From: Actinomycetales bacterium
GTDB taxonomy: Bacteria > Actinomycetota > Actinomycetes > Actinomycetales > Microbacteriaceae
DNA length: 60,299 nt
Direction of reading: 5' to 3'
Assembly (NCBI GenBank): GCA_015654475.1
Contig: JAATGV010000024.1
Coordinates: forward strand, 1 to 60,299
This document shows positions 26,901 through 39,020 of the stretch, piece by piece. The notes under the pieces were generated by a model. That model had not been told where the DNA came from. It saw nothing but the letters and a program-made list of their open reading frames with translations, and did not search any database. The translations under genes and the position numbers were made by a program. Every line of letters begins with the position of its first letter. Within the stretch, counting starts at the first letter, position 1.

Positions 26901-27740
26901 CTATTGGTGAGCGAGGTTGCCCACCGTGGTAATTGCGCCCGTGCGGGTGGGTAGTTTGGGGGCAAACGGTTCGAACCAGGTACCGAGTTCCGCTCCGGCG
27001 AGGGCCTCGCCAACGCGAGAAGTTGCGGTCATGAGCACTGGCACTCCCGCGTCGGCAGCAAGGCGTGCAGATGCGACCTTTGTTGTCGCTCCCCCGGTTC
27101 CGACCCCCGTCTCGGTTGCCGGTCCGAATTCGATGCCCTCAAGCTGATCGTTGTGTGCGACGCTGGCGATGCGTGTCGCACCGGGGCGCTCGGGCGGAGC
27201 CGTATACAGCGCGTCGACATCGCTGAGCAGGATCAACACATCGGCGCGAACCAGTACCGCCACGAGGGCGGCAAGGCGGTCGTTGTCCCCGAACCGAATC
27301 TCGTGTGTGGCGACGGTGTCGTTTTCGTTGACAATGGGGATCACACCGAATTCGAGCAACCGGTCGAACGCACGCTGCGCGTTGCGCCGGTGTGTGAGGT
27401 CGTCGAAGTCTCCCGCGGTGAGCAGCACCTGGCTTGCGCGCACGCCGAACCGGTCGAGCGACGCTTGGTACCGCGAGATCAGCAGAGTTTGGCCAATGGA
27501 TGCCGACGCCTGCTGTGTGGGCAGATCTGTCGGCTTTTCTGTGAGACCGAGTGCAGGAAATCCTGTGGCGATGGCACCGGAAGAGACAAGCACGACATCC
27601 GAACCGTGTTCCCGTAGGCTGGCGAGCGCATCCACAACGCTATCGAGCTGATGTTCGTTCGCACCAGTGATCGACGATGATCCCACCTTCACCACCACCC
27701 TGCGTGCTCCAGAGATTTCGGCGCGACTTCGTGCAACCAT
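26901..27740 (-). CDS. proB: Glutamate 5-kinase without PUA domain
   Basis: 279 residues. Amino-acid kinase features are VVKVGSSSIT, VLVSSGAIATG, NENDTVATHEIRFGDNDRLAA and GGATTKVASARLAADAGV. It phosphorylates glutamate in the first step of proline synthesis. The C-terminal PUA domain of the E. coli type (about 370 residues) is absent, as in several actinobacterial ProB proteins. The ATG lies 4 bp from the obgE stop, with GAAAGAG upstream, so coupling with obgE is likely. Confidence 0.93.
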   Translation of the reverse strand: MVARSRAEISGARRVVVKVGSSSITGANEHQLDSVVDALASLREHGSDVVLVSSGAIATGFPALGLTEKPTDLPTQQASASIGQTLLISRYQASLDRFGVRASQVLLTAGDFDDLTHRRNAQRAFDRLLEFGVIPIVNENDTVATHEIRFGDNDRLAALVAVLVRADVLILLSDVDALYTAPPERPGATRIASVAHNDQLEGIEFGPATETGVGTGGATTKVASARLAADAGVPVLMTATSRVGEALAGAELGTWFEPFAPKLPTRTGAITTVGNLAHQ

Positions 27741-27743
27741 GCT

Positions 27744-29339
<1,596 letters not shown>

Positions 29340-29517
29340 TCACCCCTTTCTCTGAGTTGTTGACACCTGCCAGCATCCGCGGCTTCGCGTTGGACGCGAT
29401 CCCGCAAAGTATCCGCGAAAGTCACACCGCGGGTCGACGCGCACGATGACCCCGTTGGGCCATACGCCCGACACCAGATGCATACAAGACAGGACATCTC
29501 TGACAGAACATATACAA

Positions 29518-29546
29518 ACAGAGGCGAGCACGCGGCTCGCCTCTGT
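29518..29546 (-). terminator. Hairpin after rpmA
   Basis: Arms ACAGAGGCGAGC (29518-29529) and GCTCGCCTCTGT (29535-29546) are perfectly complementary around a 5-nt loop, about 30 bp past the rpmA stop. On the minus strand it is followed by TTGTATATGTT, a weak T-rich tail. It likely ends or attenuates the rplU-rpmA transcript before obgE. Confidence 0.65.
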
Positions 29547-29574
29547 CGGGAAAACTTGTATTACTGCGAACTAC

Positions 29575-29829
29575 TTACTCCGCAGTAACGATGTTGACGA
29601 CCTTGCGGCCGCCTTTCGCGCCGAACTGCACGGCGCCCGCCGACAGAGCGAAGAGAGTGTCATCTCCGCCACGGCCAACATTGGCTCCTGGGTGGAAGTG
29701 AGTGCCACGCTGGCGAACGATGATCTCGCCGGCATTGACGACCTGGCCGCCAAATCGCTTCACACCAAGGTGTTGTGCATTCGAATCGCGGCCGTTGCGG
29801 GTTGAGCTTGCGCCCTTTTTATGTGCCAT
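29575..29829 (-). CDS. rpmA: 50S ribosomal protein bL27
   Basis: 84 residues, beginning [19 protein letters not shown], the hallmark N-terminus of bL27 that reaches the peptidyl transferase centre. [16 protein letters not shown] and [16 protein letters not shown] are also diagnostic. The ATG at 29829 was chosen by this conserved start; the longer frame only reads back into rplU. It lies 13 bp after rplU. Confidence 0.97.
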   Translation of the reverse strand: MAHKKGASSTRNGRDSNAQHLGVKRFGGQVVNAGEIIVRQRGTHFHPGANVGRGGDDTLFALSAGAVQFGAKGGRKVVNIVTAE

Positions 29830-29842
29830 ATCTGTCTCGCTC

Positions 29843-30151
29843 CTACTTGATCGAGGTGACCTTGACGCGGGTGAGCTCCTGACGGTGGCCCTGACGCTTC
29901 TTGTAACCGGTCTTGTTCTTGAATTTCTGGATAACGATCTTGGGGCCGCGAAGCTCACCCAAGACCTCGGCGATGACCGACACCTTGGCAAGGTCGCTTG
30001 CCTTGGTCGTCACCTTGTCGCCATCAACGACGAGAAGAGCAGGAAACTCGACGTTTCCCTTGTCATCTGCCTTGAGGCGATTGACCGTGATGATCGATCC
30101 GACCTCGACCTTTTCTTGACGGCCGCCGGCGCGCACAATTGCGTAAACCAC
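29843..30151 (-). CDS. rplU: 50S ribosomal protein bL21
   Basis: 102 residues from a GTG at 30151 ([18 protein letters not shown]), with AAGGGA about 8 nt upstream. The C-terminus [21 protein letters not shown] is typical. The longer frame adds non-conserved sequence. It is the first gene of the rplU-rpmA pair; the 150-bp gap to rne holds its promoter and leader. Confidence 0.96.
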   Translation of the reverse strand: MVYAIVRAGGRQEKVEVGSIITVNRLKADDKGNVEFPALLVVDGDKVTTKASDLAKVSVIAEVLGELRGPKIVIQKFKNKTGYKKRQGHRQELTRVKVTSIK

Positions 30152-30249
30152 TGTCTGTCCCTTACTGAATCTTCTTAAGAAAGCCTTGATAAGGCCTGGA
30201 TCATGGGCGGCACGAATAGCAGCCACCAGGCACCAACACCCAACGTTAC

Positions 30250-30290
30250 CCGATCTCGGTGCCGCGGTCAAACAGCAGCACCGAGATCGG
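30250..30290. terminator. 13-bp inverted repeat between rne and rplU
   Basis: Arms CCGATCTCGGTGC (30250-30262) and GCACCGAGATCGG (30278-30290) pair perfectly around a 15-nt loop, 12 bp after the rne stop. There is no T run on the minus strand, so termination is plausible but not certain. It may instead be part of the rplU leader. Confidence 0.5.
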
Positions 30291-30301
30291 CATGCCCAAT
30301 G

Positions 30302-32845
30302 TCATTCCGGCGCCTGATCGTGCGGCGGAAGCAGTGTGTCTGGCTTTTGCCCGGTCGGCAGCGATGCGCGACGCGACCGCCGAGCGGGAGGCTTCGTCGC
30401 GGACTTCGGTTCGGCCGCCAAGGCATCGAGTGCGGAATCGAGCAGGGTTCCTACCGCCGCCTTGTCCGCGGGGCTTGCAACAACGCGTGGTTCGACTCGC
30501 GCGATCGGAAGCTCAAGGTCGATCGCAGGCTTTTTCGCGGCTCGCGATCGATTCGACTTCGCAGAGGACGACGCCCCGGTGTTACGACCCGCACCGGCGA
30601 CGACTACCTCAGAGGACTCGCCAGCCGTACCATTCGCGGCAATGGTATCGGTGGCCGCACTATCGGCGGAGAGGGGATCTACCACGGGATCCACCGCCAC
30701 GGCCTTGTCACTTGCGGGCGCCTGAGACGAGCGGCTACGCGACGAACGAGAGCGCTTCGTGGGCGGCTTCGTCCCTGCGTCCGCCACTGCGGAATCTGAA
30801 TGGGCAGACGCATCCACGGCATCATCGGTGTCGCCACCAGCCTTGGTCGCGATGGTCGATGCGGCGATCTGTGCAACAGCGAGCTTGACATCTTCGCTCA
30901 ATGTCGGCGCGGATGCCTGCTTCGCCTCTTGTTGCGCAGCGCTCGAGCGATCGGATTTGCGGTTGCGCGACGAACGTTCTTGCTGCGAGGAGCGCTGCTG
31001 CTTGATCACAGGGTGCGTGTGCACGACGACGCCACGGCCGCCACACACTTCACACGGCTCGCTGAACGACTCGAGCAGGCCGATGCCGATCTTCTTGCGC
31101 GTCATCTGCACGAGGCCGAGCGAGGTCACTTCCGCGACCTGGTGCTTGGTACGATCGCGGCCAAGGCATTCGATCACTCGACGAAGTACAAGATCGCGAT
31201 TGGCTTCAAGCACCATGTCGATGAAGTCGACGACGATGATGCCGCCGATGTCGCGCAGCCGCAGCTGCCTGATGATCTCTTCGGCCGCCTCGAGATTGTT
31301 CTTCGTGACCGTCTCTTCGAGGTTGCCCCCAGAACCGACGAACTTGCCGGTGTTCACGTCGATCACCGTCATCGCCTCGGTACGGTCGATCACGAGCGAG
31401 CCGCCCGAAGGCAACCACACCTTGCGATCGAGCGCCTTGTCGATGGTCTCGTTGATGCGGTAATGATCGAAAACGTCGTCATTGCCGTCGTAAGTCTCGA
31501 TCCGGTCGAGCAACTCCGGCGCAACGGCCTTGATGTATTTGGTGATCGTCTGCAGCGCATCACTGCCCGAAACGACCATCTTGCTGAAGTCCTCGTTGAA
31601 GACATCGCGCACGATCTTGAGCAGCAAATCGGGTTCAGAGTGCAATAGCGCAGGCGACTGTGATGTCTCGATAAGCTTCTGCAGTTCCTCCCACTGGTTC
31701 TGCAAACGACGAACGTCGACAGTAAGCTGCTCCTCTGTTGCGCCTTCCGCCGCCGTGCGCACGATCACGCCGGCCGACTCTGGAAGAACCTCTTTGAGTA
31801 CCTTCTTCAGGCGGGCTCGCTCCGTGTCTGGCAGCTTGCGGCTGATCCCATTCATCGAGCCACCCGGAACGTATACGAGGTAGCGGCCCGGTAGTGAGAT
31901 CTGGCTCGTCAAGCGGGCGCCCTTGTGCCCGACAGGGTCTTTCGTGACCTGCACGAGAACGGTGTCGCCTGCCTTCAGCGCGAACTCGATACGGCGCGGG
32001 TTGTTGCCTGTCTCCGCAGCGTCCCAATCGACTTCGCCCGAATACAACACGGCATTACGACCGCGGCCGATGTCGACGAACGCGGCTTCCATGCTTGGCA
32101 GCACGTTCTGCACCTTGCCGAGATAGACATTGCCGATGAGCGACTGGTCTTGGGACTTGGCGACGTAATGTTCGACAAGCACCCCGTCTTCGAGCACACC
32201 GATTTGGATACGGTCTTTGGTTGAGCGAACCACCATCTGGCGGTCCACCGCCTCGCGTCGGGCCTGGAACTCGACGTCGGTGATGACCGAACGTCGACGC
32301 CCAGCGTCACGGCCCGAGCTACGGCGTTGCCTCTTGGCCTCAAGACGAGTGGACCCCTTAACGGGCGTTGGCGCATCCGGATCCTGCGTCTGACGCTTTG
32401 GCCGAACTTTTACGACAGTACGCGCATCGACCTCGACGTCCGCCTCCTCGCCCTCTTTACGACGAGCACGTCGACGATGCGATGAGCCGTGATTCTCGCC
32501 CGAATCGTCGGACGAGCTGCCTGATGAAGACTTGCGCGCGGGCTCCGTGAATACCGGCTCCTGGAACACGGGGGCCTGAAAAATCGGGGCCTGAAACAAG
32601 GGTGCCTGTATCGGGGCCGCGGTGCTTTGCGCCGGCTGCGCCGCTTGGACGGAACCTTTGGATGCCGCGTCCGGCTTCGCTGCGGTATCGCCCGTCTCGC
32701 TTTGCGCGGGCGCTACCTTGTCTTTGGCCTTCCCCGGATCCGCTTTTTCAGCGGGCTGCGGGGCCTGATGCGACTTGGACGCCTTCCTACGGCTTTTTCC
32801 TACAAGACGACCAAAAAGGCCGCCATCATTATCACTTTCGTTCAC
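30302..32845 (-). CDS. rne: Ribonuclease E/G
   Basis: About 847 residues from tandem GTG codons at 32845/32848, 10 nt after GGAGAG; an ATG at 32866 would add seven residues. A 250-residue disordered N-terminal part (Ala/Lys/Gln-rich, with FQAPIFQAPVFQEPVF repeats) precedes the catalytic domain: S1 region YVAKSQDQSLIGNVYLGKVQNVLPSMEAAFVDIG, DNase I-like IIVVDFIDM and the Zn-link CEVCGGRG. A basic Ser-rich C-terminal tail follows. It degrades and processes mRNA and rRNA. The layout, core flanked by two disordered arms, is the actinobacterial form. Confidence 0.93.
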   Translation of the reverse strand: MNESDNDGGLFGRLVGKSRRKASKSHQAPQPAEKADPGKAKDKVAPAQSETGDTAAKPDAASKGSVQAAQPAQSTAAPIQAPLFQAPIFQAPVFQEPVFTEPARKSSSGSSSDDSGENHGSSHRRRARRKEGEEADVEVDARTVVKVRPKRQTQDPDAPTPVKGSTRLEAKRQRRSSGRDAGRRRSVITDVEFQARREAVDRQMVVRSTKDRIQIGVLEDGVLVEHYVAKSQDQSLIGNVYLGKVQNVLPSMEAAFVDIGRGRNAVLYSGEVDWDAAETGNNPRRIEFALKAGDTVLVQVTKDPVGHKGARLTSQISLPGRYLVYVPGGSMNGISRKLPDTERARLKKVLKEVLPESAGVIVRTAAEGATEEQLTVDVRRLQNQWEELQKLIETSQSPALLHSEPDLLLKIVRDVFNEDFSKMVVSGSDALQTITKYIKAVAPELLDRIETYDGNDDVFDHYRINETIDKALDRKVWLPSGGSLVIDRTEAMTVIDVNTGKFVGSGGNLEETVTKNNLEAAEEIIRQLRLRDIGGIIVVDFIDMVLEANRDLVLRRVIECLGRDRTKHQVAEVTSLGLVQMTRKKIGIGLLESFSEPCEVCGGRGVVVHTHPVIKQQRSSQQERSSRNRKSDRSSAAQQEAKQASAPTLSEDVKLAVAQIAASTIATKAGGDTDDAVDASAHSDSAVADAGTKPPTKRSRSSRSRSSQAPASDKAVAVDPVVDPLSADSAATDTIAANGTAGESSEVVVAGAGRNTGASSSAKSNRSRAAKKPAIDLELPIARVEPRVVASPADKAAVGTLLDSALDALAAEPKSATKPPARRSRRASLPTGQKPDTLLPPHDQAPE

Positions 32846-32866
32846 CACGAGTGGTGCTCTCCACAT

Positions 32867-33484
32867 CCACCAGTGACCATGCCGCCACGGCCCCTGGATA
32901 CGCTCAAGGGCGGACCGACTGGCCCGCCAAAATCTCTATCACACGCAACTACGAAGTCGCGATTTTCACACTGCCAGCAGCCGACGGTGTGCTTACCAAA
33001 GCACCCACTGGGGCGAAGAACTGGCGGAAGTCTTTTCTCACTGGCCACTGGGGCGACCCAGAAGCTTGAATCCTATTATCACACACCTGCCCGAATTCGC
33101 TTCGAGGAGCGCCGCATCCGGCCGCATTCACCGACGAACTTCCGCGACCAGCTATAGCGCGCGGCTTCGCCACTCCGTCGCCTCTTCCCCAACCGGTTCT
33201 GCCTCAACCACGACGGGACGCGGTGTCCAGCGATGGGTCGGGAACATTGTGAAACGTGAGAAGAACGACCCTGCGCCAGTACGGTAAATACCCTCTCGTC
33301 AGTTACCGCGCCAGGGTGGTCGTTGCCGAGGAGCTTACTTCTCGGACGAGTGAGGCCACACCATCGGAATCCAGACGAAACGTTCCGGCCGTTTCGTCTC
33401 CCTAAGCGTGCCCATCTGGATGTGTTCAGAGTGCTGCGATATCTCAGCCCCCCGTAGCACATGGGCGTATAGAAATGAGAGGAA
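32867..33484. other. 618-bp gene-free stretch, rne leader and ndk 3' region
   Basis: No frame here has a ribosome-binding site or a known domain. It must hold the rne promoter and a possibly long leader. A hairpin with perfect 10-bp arms (AGACGAAACG at 33373-33382, CGTTTCGTCT at 33390-33399) lies about 85 bp past the ndk stop and may end that transcript, though no T run follows. Nothing else stands out. Confidence 0.45.
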
Positions 33485-33901
33485 CTAGGAGAACCACAAA
33501 TCCAGTTCGCGGCGTGCCGACTCCACCGAGTCGGAAGCATGCACCAGGTTCTGCTGCACAGCAGCGCCCCAGTCGCGGCCGAAGTCGCCACGAATCGTTC
33601 CGGGGGCCGCAGACGTCGGATCGGTCGCGCCCGTCAACGAACGCACACCGGCGATCACCCGTTCGCCAGACAATCGAACGGCCACAATGGGGCCACTCTC
33701 CATGAACTCAACCAGCGGTTCGAAAAACGGCTTCCCCGCATGTTCGAGGTAATGCTCCGTGAGCAGCGCGCGGTCGGCGTGCACAAGGCGCAGCCCAGTA
33801 ATGACATAGCCCTTCGCCTCGAAACGCCGCAAAATCTCGCCCGTCAGTCCGCGCGAAACGCCGTCAGGCTTGACAAGCACAAGAGTCTCTTCAACAGTCA
33901 A
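33485..33901 (-). CDS. ndk: Nucleoside diphosphate kinase
   Basis: 138 residues. Family features are TLVLVKPDGVSRGL, the substrate-binding loop VIAGVRSLTGATDP, RGDFG and the phosphorylated His in NLVHASDS (His117). It balances NTP pools by phosphate transfer from ATP. It follows the DUF4233 gene by about 27 bp in the folC cluster. Confidence 0.97.
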   Translation of the reverse strand: MTVEETLVLVKPDGVSRGLTGEILRRFEAKGYVITGLRLVHADRALLTEHYLEHAGKPFFEPLVEFMESGPIVAVRLSGERVIAGVRSLTGATDPTSAAPGTIRGDFGRDWGAAVQQNLVHASDSVESARRELDLWFS

Positions 33902-33928
33902 CGCAAACCTCCGAAAAGTCCAAACCAG

Positions 33929-34288
33929 CTATCCGTTCAAATCGTTCGCGATGCGCGCGGCCTCAGCATCGCTCCGACGACTCACGACCACCACGTACAC
34001 CCACATTGCAGCAAAGACCACACCGACAATAAACATCATCGAGTGCAGAAAACCAAGCCCAATAAGACCGACCTGAATAGCCCATCCCAGAGCATAGCCA
34101 ATCGACCTGCCGAGCAGACCAACACAGACACCGATCAGAGCGATCACACCGAATCCGACGAAAAACACAACACCACGGTCGACCAATTGCAGGCCGAACA
34201 CCGCGAGGGTGAAGAAAAACACCACGACGGCCTCCATCGCCAAGACGAGAGAACCCGCCCGGCGCAACGCTGGTGAAGTCGCCGTCAC
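33929..34288 (-). CDS. DUF4233 membrane protein
   Basis: 119 residues with four hydrophobic segments (LVLAMEAVVVFFFTLAVFGL, VFFVGFGVIALIGVCVGLL, YALGWAIQVGLIGLGFLHSM, MFIVGVVFAAMWVYVVVV). This matches DUF4233, a family found between folC and ndk in actinobacteria. The start overlaps the folC stop by 4 bp. Role unknown. Confidence 0.85.
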   Translation of the reverse strand: MTATSPALRRAGSLVLAMEAVVVFFFTLAVFGLQLVDRGVVFFVGFGVIALIGVCVGLLGRSIGYALGWAIQVGLIGLGFLHSMMFIVGVVFAAMWVYVVVVSRRSDAEAARIANDLNG

Positions 34289-35748
34289 TCGGTGTCCTCA
34301 ACGGGCCGTTCGTCATCTGCGACGCGCCCCGCACGTCCGCCCCGCCCCGCACCGCCCGCGGCGCGCTCCCGGCCGACGATCGCCATCACCTCTCCGACAA
34401 CAGTGACCGAACCGGTGACCACAACGCCCGACGATCCGTCGCTCGCCAGTTCCCGCGCCGCACTAAGCGCGTCGGCAACCGAACCGCCATCGACTACCCG
34501 CTTCTCGCCAAAGACCTGCCGGGCCCTCACGGCCAAATCGGCGGATGGGATCGCACGCGCAGAGGCTGACGCTGTAACGACGATGAGGTCGAAAACGGGT
34601 TCGAACTCAGTCAGAATGCCGACCACATCCTTATCGGAAAGGATGCCGACGACGCCAACAGTCGTGTGAAATGCAAAGACCTCCGAGAGAGCCTTTGCGA
34701 GGCTCAGCGCACCGTGCGGATTGTGCGCGACGTCAACGATGACCGAAGGGTCGGTCGCCACAAGTTGCAACCGCCCCGGAGACACAGCCCGAAGCAAGCC
34801 CTCAGCCAAAACCTCCGAACTGATCGGCTGCTCTCCCCCACCAAGGAAAGCCTCGACCGCGGCGATCGCAAGAGCGCCGTTCCGCGCTTGATGCTCGCCG
34901 AGCAGAGGGAACAACAACTCACGGTATGTGCCCGCAAGGCCACGAACCGAAATCTCTTGGCCACCGACCGCGGAACGAACATCCTCAAGATCAAAATCGA
35001 CGCCGAACTGTTTGAGCGTCGCATTGGCCGCCTCGGCATGTTCAGCGAGTTGCTGAGTCACCACCGCATCCTGCCCAGCAGAAACCACAATGGCATCGGG
35101 CTTGATGATGCCGGCCTTGGTCGCCGCAATATCGTGCAGGTTGGCGCCGAGGTACCGTTCATGATCCATCGCAATCGGAGCAAAGACGGCGACATCTCCT
35201 GTAGCGACATTCGTCGAATCCCACTCGCCACCCATGCCCACCTCGAGAACGATCACGTCGCACGGGGCGTCGGCAAACGCCGCAAAGGCGAGCACAGTGA
35301 CCGCCTCGAAAAATGTGAGCCTTGCCCGGCCCTCCGCCTCAAGCTCGGCATCTACCATCAGCACATATGGCTCGATGTCGTGCCACACCTCGACAAGCTT
35401 CTCGTCACTGATCGGACCGTCGATGTCGATCCGCTCGTTCAGACGCACCAAGTGCGGGCTGGTGAACACGCCGACACGCAAGCCGTGAGCACGCAGGATG
35501 GATCCCGCGATTCGAGCAGTCGATGACTTGCCGTTGGTTCCGGTGATATGGATGACGCCATACGATCCCTCCGGGTGCCCAAGCAACTCAAGCACCCGCG
35601 ACGTCGCATCAAGGCGGCGCTCGACATTGTTCTCAGACTGCCGGGCGTAAAGCGACGCCACAAGAGCATCGGCCTGCTGCCGGGCCTCAGCATCACTGCC
35701 GAACTCGGGTTCGCCGTCCGTCAAACCGCCAAACGCAGAAGGAACCAT
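34285..35748 (-). CDS. folC: Folylpolyglutamate synthase / dihydrofolate synthase
   Basis: 487 residues from the ATG at 35748, which has GAGG 6 nt upstream; the GAGG overlaps the ileS stop codon. P-loop ITGTNGKSSTARI, then FTSPHLVRLNERI, and the conserved VLEVGMGGEWDSTNV with FAPIAMDHERYLG mark the Mur-ligase-like FolC. VDVAHNPHGA lies in the C-terminal domain. It adds glutamates to folates. The short 8-bp gap implies coupling to ileS. Confidence 0.95.
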   Translation of the reverse strand: MVPSAFGGLTDGEPEFGSDAEARQQADALVASLYARQSENNVERRLDATSRVLELLGHPEGSYGVIHITGTNGKSSTARIAGSILRAHGLRVGVFTSPHLVRLNERIDIDGPISDEKLVEVWHDIEPYVLMVDAELEAEGRARLTFFEAVTVLAFAAFADAPCDVIVLEVGMGGEWDSTNVATGDVAVFAPIAMDHERYLGANLHDIAATKAGIIKPDAIVVSAGQDAVVTQQLAEHAEAANATLKQFGVDFDLEDVRSAVGGQEISVRGLAGTYRELLFPLLGEHQARNGALAIAAVEAFLGGGEQPISSEVLAEGLLRAVSPGRLQLVATDPSVIVDVAHNPHGALSLAKALSEVFAFHTTVGVVGILSDKDVVGILTEFEPVFDLIVVTASASARAIPSADLAVRARQVFGEKRVVDGGSVADALSAARELASDGSSGVVVTGSVTVVGEVMAIVGRERAAGGAGRGGRAGRVADDERPVEDTE

Positions 35749-35756
35749 CACTGACC

Positions 35757-38700
35757 TCAATTGATCTTCGTGACCGTCACCTCGACGGCACCACCAGAAC
35801 CAACTTTAGTCGTGTCGCCGCGAGCGACAACCCCCTGCGAAATAGTCAGTTCGATGGCAAGAGTCTCAGCCGCGACGAGTTCGGAGAACGACTCCAAGGC
35901 AACCGCAGTCTCAGGCCCATCCGCAACGATGCCCAAAAGGATGCGATCGGAAACATCGAAGCCCGCGTTCTTACGCGCGTCCTGCACGAGTCGAATCGCG
36001 TCACGAGCAAGGCCCTCCGCTTCGAGTTCCGGCGTCAGCTGCGTATCGAGCAGGACAAACCCGGAGCCCTCAAGCAGGCCGACAGCCTGCGACAACTTGC
36101 CGCCCTCCGTCTCGAGCACCAGCTCATATTCACTCGGCTCAAGCGCGATGCCATCCACGACCACGCCGCCGTCGACAAGGCTCCAGTTGCCCGCCTTCGC
36201 CTGCGCAATCACGCGTTGCACCTCGCGACCGAGCCTCGGCCCCGCCGCCCGCGCATTCACACTCAAGCGTTTCGAGATACCGAACTCGGCGGCCGAATCG
36301 TCTGAGAATTCCACAAAATCGACAGTCTTTACGTTGAGTTCATCGGCAAGAATCAAGGCAAATGGCGTAAGTTTCTCAGCGTCCGGCACGACGAGCGTCA
36401 ACCTGGCCAAGGGCAGGCGAACGCGCAACCGCTCCGCCTTACGCAACGCTTGGGCAACGCTCGTGACGTGACGAACGCGATCCATCGTGGTAACCAGATC
36501 GGCATCGGCAGGGAACTGGTCGGCATCGGGCCAGTCGGTAAGGTGCACGCTTCGACCGCCTGTGAGACCCTGCCAAATATTCTCCGTCACGAACGGCAGC
36601 AACGGCGCGGCAACCCGACACACCGTCTCGAGCACCGTGTACAAAGTGTCGAACGCATCGGTCTCGGAACCTTCCCAGAACCGGTCGCGGCTGCGGCGGA
36701 CATACCAATTGGTCAACACGTCAGTGAATTCGCGCAACTGCGCGGCGGCACCACTTGCGTCAAAAGCATCGAATCTGGCCTGCACCGACCGGATCAGGTC
36801 ACCCGTCTTGGCAAGCAGATAGCGGTCGAGCACGTCGGCAGAATCAGTGCGCCACGACGCGTCGTATCCAGCACCCTTCGCACCACCAGCACTATTGGCA
36901 TACATCGAAAAGAAATACCAGGTGCTCCACAACGGCAGCAGGACTTGGCGCACCCCCTCGCGAATGCCTGCCTCAGTGACAATCAGGTTGCCACCACGAA
37001 GCACTGGGCTCGAGAGCAAGAACCAACGCATCGCGTCAGATCCGTCGCGATCGAACACCTCAGAGACATCAGGATAATTGCGCAGACTCTTCGACATCTT
37101 CTGGCCGTCGTCGCCAAGCACAATCCCATGGCTGACCACATTGCTGAACGCGCGACGTCCAAACAACGAGGTGCCGAGAACGTGCATCACATAAAACCAG
37201 CCGCGCGTCTGCCCGATGTACTCAACGATGAAGTCGGCCGGGTTATGGGTATCGAACCACTCCCTGTTCTCGAAGGGATAGTGCACCTGGGCATACGGCA
37301 TCGAGCCAGAGTCGAACCACACGTCGAACACGTCGTCGATGCGTCGCATGATGGATGCTCCCGACGGATCATCCGGGTTCGGTCGCGTCAGCTCGTCGAT
37401 GTACGGCCGATGCAGATTGACCTCGCCGCTCTCGTCACGCGGAAGGACGCCAAAGTCTCGCTGCAGCTCGTCGAGCGAGCCGTAGACGTCTTCGCGAGGG
37501 AAGTTCGGGTTGTCGGACTTCCAGATAGGAATAGGGCTGCCCCAATACCGGTTGCGGCTGATCGACCAGTCGCGGGCATTCTCAAGCCATTTGCCGAACT
37601 GCCCGTCTTTGACGTTCTAGGGCACCCAGTTGATCTCTTGGTTGAGCCGAAGCATGTCGTCTTTGACGTCGGTGACGCGAACAAACCAGCTCGAAACCGC
37701 CTTATAGATCAGTGGCTTACGGCACCGCCAGCAGTGCGGGTAGCTGTGCGCATAGCTTGCCTGACTAAACAGGCGGCCACGCTCTTTGAGCGTGCGGATC
37801 ACGGGGCTATTGGCCTCGAACACCTGCAGACCGGCAAAGTCGGTGACTACAGGCAAGAACCGAGCGCCATCATCCACCGACACGATGACGGGAATACCTG
37901 CGGCCTCACACGCGTACTGATCGACCTCGCCGTACGCGGGCGCCTCGTGCACGATTCCAGTGCCATCATCGGTAGTGACGAAATCGGTGACAAGGATGCG
38001 CCACGCCTTTTCGGTGCCGAATGCATCCGTGTCCGCGAAATAGTCGAAGAGTCGCTCATACGTAACATCGGCAAGCTCCGAGCCTGCGACCGTCGCCGTA
38101 ATCGCGGCAACCGCCTCATCGGCGGATTCGTATCCCAACCCCTTCGCATGGGAACCGACCAGATCCCGGGCGAGCAGGAACGGGCCATCGACTGTCGCAG
38201 TCGGCCCTGCAGGCACCACCACGTAGTCGAAGTCTGCGCCAACCGCGAGCGCCTCGTTCGTCGGCAAAGTCCATGGGGTTGTCGTCCAGGCGAGCGCCTT
38301 GACCCCACTCAGGCCAAGAGAAGCCGCCTTGTCACCGGTGAGGGGGAAGGTAACGGTGACCGTCTGGTCTGTGCGCATTTGGTAGACGTCGTCATCCATG
38401 CGCAGCTCGTGGTTCGACAGCGGGGTCTGGTCGTTCCAGCAATACGGCAGCACCCGAAAACCCTCGTACGCAAGATTCTTGTCGTACAGCGTCTTGAACG
38501 CCCACAGCACCGATTCCATGAAAGATGGGTTCAGCGTCTTATAGTCGTGTTCGAAATCGACCCAACGACCCTGGCGGGTCACGTAATCGCGCCACTCTCG
38601 TGTGTATTTGAGCACCGACGCCCGGCACGCGGCATTGAACACACCGATGCCCATGGCCTCGATCTCCGACTTCTCGGTGATGCCGAGTTGCTTCATTGCC

Positions 38701-39020
38701 TCAAGCTCGGCGGGCAACCCGTGTGTGTCCCAACCGAATCGGCGCTCGACACGCTTGCCGCGCATGGTCTGGTAGCGCGGAAACAGATCCTTGGCGTACC
38801 CCGTGAGCAGGTGACCATAATGAGGCAAGCCGTTCGCGAACGGCGGCCCGTCATAGAAAACCCACTCCGGCGCGCCCTCATCAGCGCGCTGGTCGATCGT
38901 GGCCTGAAAAGTGCTGTCACGCTGCCAGAAATCGAGCACGCCCTCTTCGATCTGAGAAAACGATGGGCTTGGCTGGATTGCCTCTGGTTCGCCTGCTGCG
39001 CTTGACTTCGGGTATGACAT
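35757..39020 (-). pseudogene. ileS: Isoleucyl-tRNA synthetase interrupted by one in-frame amber codon
   Basis: A 1087-codon frame runs from the ATG at 39020 (GAGGAAG 7 nt upstream) to a stop at 35757, interrupted only by TAG at 37617-37619, codon 468. Upstream of it are the HIGH-type motif ([11 protein letters not shown]) and the editing domain. The reading frame continues directly with [26 protein letters not shown], then KMSKS ([15 protein letters not shown]) and the anticodon-binding region. Relatives read WVPENVK..GFG here, so GAG to TAG is a single change. Neither half could work alone, as one lacks KMSKS and the other HIGH. Sequencing error, readthrough, suppression or true decay are all open; the T-box leader is intact. 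Confidence 0.85.

Noticed and set aside
33066-33287. Small + strand gene in the rne leader
   Set aside because: No ribosome-binding site, Arg/Ser-rich random-looking product, no family.
37350-37616. Independent gene starting at 37349 for the second half of ileS
   Set aside because: The ATG there has no ribosome-binding site and the conserved ileS sequence continues upstream without a break to the amber codon.
36450-39005. 851-codon open frame on the + strand opposite ileS
   Set aside because: It is antisense to the ileS frame, has no recognisable domain, and arises from GC-rich codon bias. The ileS protein motifs on the other strand are unmistakable.
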